A stretch of 5,955 nucleotides of DNA, from the NCBI GenBank assembly GCA_946886325.1, contig CAMPIK010000168.1, positions 1 to 5,955 of the forward strand. The letters run 5' to 3'. Each line of letters starts with the position of its first letter. Positions within the stretch are counted from its first letter, which is position 1. The notes under the pieces are model-generated. The model saw only the letters and a program-made list of their open reading frames with translations, was not told the origin of the DNA and ran no database searches. Below, piece by piece: positions 1-5,366 of this stretch. A program made the position numbers and the translations under genes. The stretch comes from an uncultured Shinella sp. GTDB taxonomy: Bacteria > Pseudomonadota > Alphaproteobacteria > Rhizobiales > Rhizobiaceae.

Positions 1-627
1 CCGTTCCGCCGCCATCAGGCAGCGTTTGCCGTCGACATCCACAATGACGGCTGGGGCTGGGCCACCGGCTCGCCCATGTCCGACATCGACGAACTGGTCG
101 ACCAGCACAACCTGTTCGGCGCCGACCTGCGCCGGGGCGTGATCGACCGTCTCTCCCGCCAGTTGCTGCTGGCCTTCATGATCGAGGTGATGCCGAGCGA
201 GAGCAACCGCGTCAGCGTCGATCCGCAATATACCGACCATCTCGGCAACATGCGGCCGATCGTGAACTTCTCGCTGTCCGACTACACGATGCGCGGGGCT
301 GCGGCCGCCCGGGACTTCGCCCGCACGGTGTTTGCCCGCCTGGGGGCCGACGACCACACCCGCTACGACCCCGGCGACTATGGCTACGTCACCTTCGAGG
401 GCGAAGGCTACGCCATTCGCGGCGGCAACCATCTCGCCGGCACGCATGTGATGGGCACCGACAAGGCGACATCCGTGGTCGATACCGACCAGCGGTCCTG
501 GGATCACGACAATCTCTATCTCGTCGGCGGTGGCAGCATGCCCTCGATCGGCACGTCCAACGTCACCCTGACGCTTGCCGCCCTGTGCTTCCGCACATCG
601 CGCGCGATGCTCAAGCATCTCGGCTGA
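1..627 (+). CDS. GMC-family FAD oxidoreductase, large (catalytic) subunit, 3' part only
   Basis: The reading frame is open from the first base, so the 5' end, including the FAD-binding Rossmann GxGxxG segment, lies outside the window; 208 residues are visible. This is the C-terminal domain of the glucose-methanol-choline oxidoreductase family. The signature is seen directly: NHLAGTHVMG at visible residues 143-152, followed by NLYLVGGGSMPSIGTSN at about 171-187 and a TLTLAAL helix. By family alignment, H144 and N187 would be the catalytic His/Asn pair beside the flavin N5 (the His-Asn arrangement of cholesterol and pyranose oxidases). The family oxidises an alcohol carbon of sugars, sterols or small alcohols using FAD. 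A small-subunit gene of the FAD-sorbitol-dehydrogenase type lies two genes downstream, which suggests a dehydrogenase rather than an oxidase; a sugar or glycoside 3-dehydrogenase is a reasonable guess. Whether it carries a Tat signal cannot be seen. Family is confident; substrate is unknown. Confidence 0.93.
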   Translation, partial: PFRRHQAAFAVDIHNDGWGWATGSPMSDIDELVDQHNLFGADLRRGVIDRLSRQLLLAFMIEVMPSESNRVSVDPQYTDHLGNMRPIVNFSLSDYTMRGAAAARDFARTVFARLGADDHTRYDPGDYGYVTFEGEGYAIRGGNHLAGTHVMGTDKATSVVDTDQRSWDHDNLYLVGGGSMPSIGTSNVTLTLAALCFRTSRAMLKHLG

Positions 628-660
628 CCCTGAATCACTATCGCCCGGCGTACACCGATT

Positions 661-664
661 GGAG
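661..664 (+). promoter_or_regulatory. ribosome binding site of the ferritin-like gene
   Basis: GGAG lies 6 bases before the ATG at 671. It decides the start: the same frame stays open upstream as far as an ATG at 575, but that would overlap the end of the GMC gene by about 50 bases, has no ribosome binding site, and would add 32 residues that look like out-of-frame translation of the GMC C-terminus. Confidence 0.6.
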
Positions 665-670
665 CACGGC

Positions 671-1774
671 ATGACCACACACAAGATTGAGACCGTCGAA
701 GACCTGAAGGCGCATCTGTATCTGGCGATGCAGCTCGAACATGCGACGATCCCGCCCTATCTGACGGCGCTTTATTCGATCAAGCACGGCAGCAACATGG
801 ATGCGGTCAAGGTGCTCAGGGTCATCGCGGTCGAGGAAATGCTGCACCTGACGATCGCCGCCAACCTGATGAATTCCATCGGCGGCACGCCCGACCTGAC
901 GCTCAAGGGTTTCGTGCCCTCCTATCCCGCCTATCTGCCGGACGGCGAGACGGATTTCGAGGTCGGACTGTGCGCCTTCAACCAGCAGTCGCTGGCGACC
1001 TTCATGCAGATCGAGCGGCCGGGCGCCGTGATCGAGCACGGCAAGCTCGTGCATCGCAGGTACCATCCCGGCGCAACCGTGATCGCCGCTCACCCCAGCC
1101 ATGCCGAGATGCACTACTACAGCATCGGCGATTTCTACCATGCGATCGAAGTGGGCTTCGAGCACCTCGAAAAGCAGGCTCAAGCCAAGGGCGGCACGAT
1201 CTTCGTCGGCGACCCGAAGCGGCAGGTGACGTCGGAATACTACTATTCCGGCGGCGGCGAACTCCATGCCGTGGTCGATCTCGACAGCGCGCTTGCCGGC
1301 ATGCGCCTGATCATGGAACAGGGCGAGGGCGACGGCGGCGCCATCTACGACAACGAGCGCGAGCTGGCGCATTATTTCCGCTACGAGGAACTGTCGCTCG
1401 GCCGCTACTACCAGCCGGGCGATACGGCGGGCAATCCGACCGGGCCGACATTCACGGTCGACTGGGACGGTGCCTATCCGATCCGGGCGAACCTCAAGAT
1501 GGCCGACATACCGGCCGGGACCCAGCTTCATGCGGCCGCGGCGGACTTCAACCGGCAATATGCCGGGTTCCTGAAGATGCTGACCGATGCCTTCAACGGC
1601 CAGCCGCAACTGCTCCTCGAGGCCGTGCCGAAAATGTTCGAGTTCCGCAACCTGATGGGCGAGCTGATCCGCAACCCGCTGCCCGGCAGCGACGGGCTGC
1701 ATGCCATGCCGACCTTCGAGATCGACGATGTGTGGGCGGAGATGGCTGCGCCGGCCGAGAAGGCGGACGCATGA
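671..1774 (+). CDS. ferritin-like protein (VioB-associated / iminophenyl-pyruvate dimer synthase-like family)
   Basis: The protein has 367 residues. The N-terminal half is a ferritin-like four-helix bundle of the family also found in VioB-type iminophenyl-pyruvate dimer synthases. Candidate di-metal ligands are visible: E23 in the helix MQLEHATIPPYL, E55/E56 and H59 in VEEMLHL (an ExxH pair), E115 in QIERP, and E160/E164 and H165 in the helix after SIGDFYHAI (151-159). The region from about 265 to 280 (HYFRYEELSLGRYY) also fits the family, which often repeats this motif. There is no signal peptide, so it is probably cytoplasmic. Members are common in bacteria and most have no assigned reaction; the violacein link only shows that the fold can serve amino-acid-derived chemistry. 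It sits 43 bases after the GMC gene, and its stop overlaps the small-subunit start in ATGA, so it is probably translationally coupled to that gene. This placement between two dehydrogenase subunits is odd and suggests it belongs to the same complex or pathway. Family fairly sure; function unknown. Confidence 0.85.
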   Translation: MTTHKIETVEDLKAHLYLAMQLEHATIPPYLTALYSIKHGSNMDAVKVLRVIAVEEMLHLTIAANLMNSIGGTPDLTLKGFVPSYPAYLPDGETDFEVGLCAFNQQSLATFMQIERPGAVIEHGKLVHRRYHPGATVIAAHPSHAEMHYYSIGDFYHAIEVGFEHLEKQAQAKGGTIFVGDPKRQVTSEYYYSGGGELHAVVDLDSALAGMRLIMEQGEGDGGAIYDNERELAHYFRYEELSLGRYYQPGDTAGNPTGPTFTVDWDGAYPIRANLKMADIPAGTQLHAAAADFNRQYAGFLKMLTDAFNGQPQLLLEAVPKMFEFRNLMGELIRNPLPGSDGLHAMPTFEIDDVWAEMAAPAEKADA

Positions 1775-2280
1775 GCGACCCGGCCCGCCAACAGCGCTTT
1801 CTGGACTTTTCCTCCGCAGTCACGGCCTTCACGGTCTATGACCTGCAGGCAACCGGGATGGTCGAGGACTATATCCGAACGGTCGACGAGATCGTCGGCC
1901 CGGCCACGCTCGATGCGCTGCTCGCCGCCTATGGCAGGGCTGTGGCCGACGGCGCATCGCCGGCCGGCCGCAAGGCCGCGATCAGCCGCGACGTCATGGG
2001 CGACGCGAAACTCGGCCCGATCGCCCGCAACATCGTCAAGCTCTGGTATTCCGGCACCTGGAACAGGCTGCCGCACGGCTGGTCCGAGAACCACGGGCCG
2101 GCGCCTTCAGACCGCACCTTCGTCGTGTCGCCCTCCTCCTATATCGAGGGCCTGCTCTGGAAGGCGATCGGCGCCCATCCGGCCGGAGCCAAGGCGCCCG
2201 GCTACGGCTCCTGGGCCCACCCGCCGCGCATTCCCGATTTCGAGGGCGATCCCGCCCGGCCCGATTCCGCACCCGTGTGA
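1771..2280 (+). CDS. FAD-sorbitol-dehydrogenase-type small subunit (sugar dehydrogenase complex small subunit)
   Basis: The protein has 169 residues. It begins at the ATG overlapping the upstream stop (ATGA, 1771-1774), with GAAGG at 1759-1763 as a ribosome binding site. Its landmarks match the small-subunit family of membrane-bound FAD D-sorbitol and related sugar dehydrogenases: FLDFSSAVTAF near the N-terminus (10-20), IARNIVKLWYSGTW (84-97), SYIEGLLWKAIG (123-134) and a C-terminal PGYGSWAHPP (143-152). In that family the small subunit accompanies a GMC-type FAD large subunit, which is present at 1-627; this pairing is the best evidence for its role as an assembly or stability partner. Usual members start with a Tat or Sec signal. 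Here the protein begins directly with the mature domain and has no twin arginine or hydrophobic stretch, so it looks cytoplasmic unless it is carried out with its partner. No cytochrome subunit is visible in the window, so the electron acceptor is unknown. Confidence 0.78.
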   Translation: MSDPARQQRFLDFSSAVTAFTVYDLQATGMVEDYIRTVDEIVGPATLDALLAAYGRAVADGASPAGRKAAISRDVMGDAKLGPIARNIVKLWYSGTWNRLPHGWSENHGPAPSDRTFVVSPSSYIEGLLWKAIGAHPAGAKAPGYGSWAHPPRIPDFEGDPARPDSAPV

Positions 2281-2291
2281 ACCAGAACGTC

Positions 2292-2295
2292 AGGA
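2292..2295 (+). promoter_or_regulatory. ribosome binding site of the IolE-like gene
   Basis: AGGA lies 8 bases before the ATG at 2304. It favours that ATG over an in-frame GTG at 2277, which overlaps the preceding stop and has no purine-rich site at suitable distance. Confidence 0.5.
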
Positions 2296-2303
2296 CCAGA
2301 ACC

Positions 2304-3242
2304 ATGAGCACCCAAGCCCCCAAGCTGACGCCGGAAAACGTCTCCTTCGGCGTCACGCCGACCCTCTGGTGGAACGACGATTTCATCAATATCGACATCG
2401 GCATTCCCTTCGAGCAGGCGATCAGCGAAATGGCGCTGGCCGGCTATGTCGGTTGCAGCATCGGCCACAAGTACCCGACCGATCCGGCCGTGCTGAAGGC
2501 CGCGCTCGACCTGCGCGGCATGAACGTCTCCGAACCCTGGGTCAGCACCTATTTCACCATCAATGCCATGAAGGAGCAGACGATCCGCAAGGTTCGCCAG
2601 CAGCTCGATTTCATGAACGCGATGGAGGCCGGCAATGTCGGCAAGCGCAAGGCCGACCTTGTCGTCGCCGAGTTCGGCCGGGCGGTCAATCCGCTGCCGC
2701 TCGCGCTGGTCGCCAACTGCCCGGTCTTCGACGATCGCGAATGGGGCCTGCTGGTCGAGGGGCTGCACGAGATCGGCCGGATCGCGAAGGACGAGGGCCG
2801 CAGGCTCTGCTACCATCCGCATCTCGGCACCGGCGTCATGCATGCCGACGCGGTCGACCGGCTGATGGCGGCGACCGATCCGGACCTCGTGCACCTGCTG
2901 GTCGATACCGGCCACCTTGCCGCCGTGCATGACGATCCGCTGGCCGTGGTGCGCAAGCATGCCGCCCGCGTGCGCCACATGCACCTGAAGGACATCCGCG
3001 CCGAGGCGGTGGAACGGTTGCATGCGGAGGGCCTGTCCTTCGAGGAGGGCATCCAGGCCGGCATCTTCACCGTGCCGGGCGACGGCGCGATCAAGACCTT
3101 TCCCGAGATGTTCGAGGCGATTGCGGCAGCCGGCTTCGACGGCTGGCTGATCGTCGAGGCGGAACAGAACCCGGCCAAGGCCAATCCGCTGCACTATGCG
3201 AAGATGGGCCGTGCCTATCTGCGCGACACGCTGGGATGGTGA
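2304..3242 (+). CDS. IolE-like sugar phosphate isomerase/epimerase family TIM barrel (inosose dehydratase-like lyase)
   Basis: The protein has 312 residues from the ATG at 2304 (a GTG at 2277 would add nine). It is a xylose-isomerase-like TIM barrel that follows the myo-inosose-2 dehydratase (IolE) pattern from end to end: GVTPTLWWNDDF (16-27), GHKYPTDPAVL (54-64), VVAEFG (120-125), CYHPHLGTGVM (169-179), LLVDTGHLA (198-206), RHMHLKDIR (224-232), FTVPGDG (255-261) and WLIVEAEQNP (281-290). Likely metal and catalytic positions are H171/H173, D201, H227 and E285 or E287. IolE removes water from 2-keto-myo-inositol, an elimination next to a ring ketone. Two points argue for a different substrate here: the usual YHHHMGT reads YHPHLGT, and no other inositol gene is visible. 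In this operon the ketone would come from the GMC dehydrogenase, so a keto-sugar or keto-glycoside dehydratase or hydratase is a plausible role. True IolE activity is the main alternative. Family confident; substrate inferred. Confidence 0.87.
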   Translation: MSTQAPKLTPENVSFGVTPTLWWNDDFINIDIGIPFEQAISEMALAGYVGCSIGHKYPTDPAVLKAALDLRGMNVSEPWVSTYFTINAMKEQTIRKVRQQLDFMNAMEAGNVGKRKADLVVAEFGRAVNPLPLALVANCPVFDDREWGLLVEGLHEIGRIAKDEGRRLCYHPHLGTGVMHADAVDRLMAATDPDLVHLLVDTGHLAAVHDDPLAVVRKHAARVRHMHLKDIRAEAVERLHAEGLSFEEGIQAGIFTVPGDGAIKTFPEMFEAIAAAGFDGWLIVEAEQNPAKANPLHYAKMGRAYLRDTLGW

Positions 3243-3244
3243 CG

Positions 3245-4252
3245 ATGGCCGAGCCGGCGAAATGCCCGATCTATTTCAGCCTCTTCATGTTCACCGTCGA
3301 CATGCATCCCGACGACGTCGCCTATGGAGAAGGCCTGATCGGCCATATCCGCGCGCTGAGCGAGATGGGCTATGACGGCTTCGACCTGCCGATCCCGCCG
3401 AAGCCGACCACCGACCATCAGGCCGAGATCGACAGCTATGCGCGGTTGAAGGAGCGGTTCGACGAAGGCGGGCTGGCCCAAGTCGGCTTCACCACCAATG
3501 TCGGCGCGACACGCGATTTCGATCCGACATCGCCCGACGCCGACACGCGAAAGGCAGCCCTTGCCTATCTGAAGTCGCGGGTCGACATCACCGCGCTTCT
3601 CGGCGGCGAAACCGTGCTGGCCGGCCCGATCATCTTTCCCTACGGCGTCTTTCCGACCACTGCGGACGGCATACCGCTCTGGAGCGACCTTTTGCAGGAC
3701 TGGCTCGCGCCGCGCTATCGCCAGGCCGTGCCTGTTATTGCGGAACTCGCCGACTATGCCGCCGGCCGGGGCGTCAAGCTGGCGATCGAGCCCGTCGACC
3801 ACTGGGAGACGCCGGCGCCCAACATGGTGTCGGACGTGCTCGATTTCCTCAAGGACATCGAAAGCCCGACCGCCGGCCTCACCGTCGACGTCGCCCATGT
3901 GATGCTCGGCAGCGACGGACCGGCGGCCTATGCGCGCGACATCCGCACGACGATCGACCAGAAGCGGCTGCATTACGTGCATGTGTCGTCGCTCGACCGC
4001 GGTTCCTTCGACGATACCTGGATCCCCTGGGACGCCTTTCTCGGGCCGATCCTGCCGGCCTATGAAGGCCCGATCCTGCTGGAGGTCTTCAACGCCATTC
4101 CCGCCTTCCAGAATTCGCTGCGGCAGACGCGGCGCAAGTTCTGGATTCCCGGCGAGGACGCGCCTGAAACCTTCTGGCCGAGCGCCTATGACGTGGCGCG
4201 CGACGGGCTGGCGATTTTTAGGGATCAGCTGAAGCGCCTCGCCGGCGCATGA
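3245..4252 (+). CDS. sugar phosphate isomerase/epimerase family TIM barrel with a ketose 3-epimerase-type active site
   Basis: The protein has 335 residues. The ATG at 3245 is chosen because GGGATGG at 3233-3239 can act as its ribosome binding site; an ATG at 3236 (seven-base overlap with the previous gene, three more residues) is possible. It is an AP-endonuclease-2/xylose-isomerase-like TIM barrel. The metal site of D-tagatose/D-psicose 3-epimerases is recognisable as E182 (LAIEPVDHWE), D215 (TVDVAH), H246 (YVHVSSLDRG) and E280 (LLEVFN). The substrate-contact residues also fall at family spacing: E188 six residues after E182, H218 three after D215, and R252 six after H246. The family binds Mn2+ or Co2+ and works by proton transfer through an enediolate. 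C-glycoside deglycosidase catalytic subunits and 3-keto-sugar hydratases share this fold, so epimerase activity should not be assumed. It follows the IolE-like gene almost without a gap and has no signal peptide. It probably acts on the same keto intermediate. Confidence 0.85.
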   Translation: MAEPAKCPIYFSLFMFTVDMHPDDVAYGEGLIGHIRALSEMGYDGFDLPIPPKPTTDHQAEIDSYARLKERFDEGGLAQVGFTTNVGATRDFDPTSPDADTRKAALAYLKSRVDITALLGGETVLAGPIIFPYGVFPTTADGIPLWSDLLQDWLAPRYRQAVPVIAELADYAAGRGVKLAIEPVDHWETPAPNMVSDVLDFLKDIESPTAGLTVDVAHVMLGSDGPAAYARDIRTTIDQKRLHYVHVSSLDRGSFDDTWIPWDAFLGPILPAYEGPILLEVFNAIPAFQNSLRQTRRKFWIPGEDAPETFWPSAYDVARDGLAIFRDQLKRLAGA

Positions 4253-4274
4253 ACACCACCGGATCGATTTGAGC

Positions 4275-4280
4275 GGAAGA
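4275..4280 (+). promoter_or_regulatory. ribosome binding site of the nitrobindin-like gene
   Basis: GGAAGA lies 7 bases before the ATG at 4288, inside the 35-base gap after the epimerase-like gene. I see no convincing promoter in that gap, so the gene is probably read from the operon transcript. Confidence 0.45.
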
Positions 4281-4287
4281 CATCGAC

Positions 4288-5223
4288 ATGAGCGACACGA
4301 CACAGACATCGAGACCCGGAGGCCACAAGCCGCAGACGCAGCTGCGCGGCGTGCAGTCCCACCAGACGACGGCCGACCGGCTGGGCGCGCTCCGCAACCT
4401 GCCGGGCTTTTGGGAAGGCACCGGATTCAGCCTGATCGCCCGTCCGGACTTTTCCGGCCGCAGCCCGAACGGCTTCTTCCTCCAGCTCAACCTGCTGCGC
4501 GAAACGATCGAGTTCACCACCATCGGCTCGCCCGTGCTGAACCGCGGCAGCGCGCAGGACGACATCGCCATCTACGGCGTGACCTACCTGCACCGCGTCA
4601 CGGACGGCGAGACCGGCGGCGCGCTCCATGTCGAACCCGGCATGTGGCTCAACATCCCGGCCACGACCGCGCCCAAGGCCGACGCCAGCATCGCGCGTCT
4701 CGGCACCATCCCGCACGGCAATGCCTTCTGCACGGTGGGCTTTTCGGTCACCGAGGCGATCGACGGCGTGCCGCAGATCCCGCCCGGCAGCACGGTGCCG
4801 TTTGCCATCGGCACGAAGCCGGAGCCGGGCGCGGCCAATCCCTTTGCCGAATACGACCTGTCGGTTCCCTCGCAGTTCCGCACCACGCCGCTGCCGCCGG
4901 GCGTCACCCAGGCGATCATCGACGACCCCCACCAGATGCTGCGCGATACCGTCGCCCGCCAGATCAGCGGGCAGGGCTGCACCTTCGTCGAGAGAACCCT
5001 GCTGATCACCTCGAGCAGCCAGTCGGGCGGCATCGCCAACATTCCCTTCATCTCGAGCAACGCCAACACGCTCGACATGGAGTCCGTCTTCGCCATCCAG
5101 ACCGTTCTCGATGCCACCGGAAACGAGTTCCTGCAGATGCAGTATTCGCAGGTCGCCATGCTGAATTTCCGCGGCATGACCTTCCCGCACATCACCGTCG
5201 GCACGATGGTCAAGGCATTCTGA
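4288..5223 (+). CDS. nitrobindin-like / lipocalin-like beta-barrel protein, putative heme-binding, function unknown
   Basis: The protein has 311 residues and is the last gene of the operon. The first 30 or so residues are polar and low in hydrophobics, with no signal peptide or membrane segment. From about residue 32 the pattern recalls the nitrobindin/fatty-acid-binding-protein-like barrel: a short helix ending in LRNLPGFWEGTGF (35-47, compare the GTWxGxG opening of nitrobindins), an RETIEF strand (71-76), YGVTYLHRV (96-104), ALHVEPGMWLNIP (112-124) and TIPHGN (140-145). Proteins with this layout are often labelled heme-binding by weak similarity. H114 and H143 are the histidines I would look at, but I cannot show heme binding. 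At over 300 residues it is about twice the length of a nitrobindin, so there is a second half (roughly 190-311) I do not recognise, rich in short strand-like segments. No enzymatic motif is evident. Its position ties it to the dehydrogenase/TIM-barrel pathway, perhaps as a ligand or cofactor carrier; this is a guess. Confidence 0.7.
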   Translation: MSDTTQTSRPGGHKPQTQLRGVQSHQTTADRLGALRNLPGFWEGTGFSLIARPDFSGRSPNGFFLQLNLLRETIEFTTIGSPVLNRGSAQDDIAIYGVTYLHRVTDGETGGALHVEPGMWLNIPATTAPKADASIARLGTIPHGNAFCTVGFSVTEAIDGVPQIPPGSTVPFAIGTKPEPGAANPFAEYDLSVPSQFRTTPLPPGVTQAIIDDPHQMLRDTVARQISGQGCTFVERTLLITSSSQSGGIANIPFISSNANTLDMESVFAIQTVLDATGNEFLQMQYSQVAMLNFRGMTFPHITVGTMVKAF

Positions 5224-5366
5224 AGTCGAGCAAGAGCGCCCTACGTGATGTGCCGGGCGCGAAGCATCGCCAGCCAAAGACGCCGGTGCATCAGCTTGAA
5301 ATTTCAGTGTGATGCCTGGGGCGTTTTCGGGGTCGCGGGTTCGTGCCCCTTCAAGGCGGCAGACGT
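5224..5366. other. convergent intergenic spacer
   Basis: These 143 bases separate the end of the operon from the end of the minus-strand GTPase gene. I find no gene in it. It should hold terminators for both transcripts, but no GC stem followed by a T-run is evident on either strand. The only dyads are the one at 5288-5315 and a weak GGGGC/GCCCC pair (5318-5322 with 5345-5349) with a long loop. Confidence 0.6.
5288..5315. repeat. imperfect 28-bp inverted repeat in the convergent spacer
   Basis: The outer arms GCATCA (5288-5293) and TGATGC (5310-5315) flank a perfect 10-base palindrome TGAAATTTCA (5297-5306), with three poorly matched bases on each side between them. It could be a weak bidirectional stem-loop acting at the transcript ends. 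The lack of a T-tract and the AT-rich centre make a classic intrinsic terminator unlikely, and a protein-binding operator is an alternative. Confidence 0.4.

Noticed and set aside
575..670. Upstream start for the ferritin-like gene at the ATG at 575
   Set aside because: It would overlap the GMC gene, lacks a ribosome binding site, and adds residues unlike the family N-terminus.
638..1702. Long minus-strand open frame opposite the ferritin-like gene
   Set aside because: The plus-strand frame has a clear family match; the antisense translation is low-complexity, rich in Arg/His/Val, and recalls no family. Such frames are expected in GC-rich DNA.
2277..2303. GTG start overlapping the small-subunit stop for the IolE-like gene
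   Set aside because: The ATG at 2304 has an AGGA site at proper spacing and a cleaner family N-terminus; the GTG remains possible as a minor alternative.
2202..3194. Long minus-strand open frame opposite the IolE-like gene
   Set aside because: It mirrors the codon pattern of the well-matched plus-strand gene and shows no protein motif or ribosome binding site.
3215..4309. 364-codon minus-strand open frame opposite the epimerase-like gene
   Set aside because: It has no recognisable motifs and spans gene boundaries of the operon; it is explained by high GC at third positions of the real gene.
1..5223. Violacein- or rebeccamycin-type pigment biosynthesis, suggested by the VioB-like ferritin domain
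   Set aside because: No VioA-like amine oxidase, no large VioB N-terminal domain and no monooxygenase is present; the neighbours are sugar-type enzymes.
5318..5349. GGGGC/GCCCC stem as an intrinsic terminator
   Set aside because: Only five firm pairs with a loop of over 20 bases and no T-run on either side; too weak to call.
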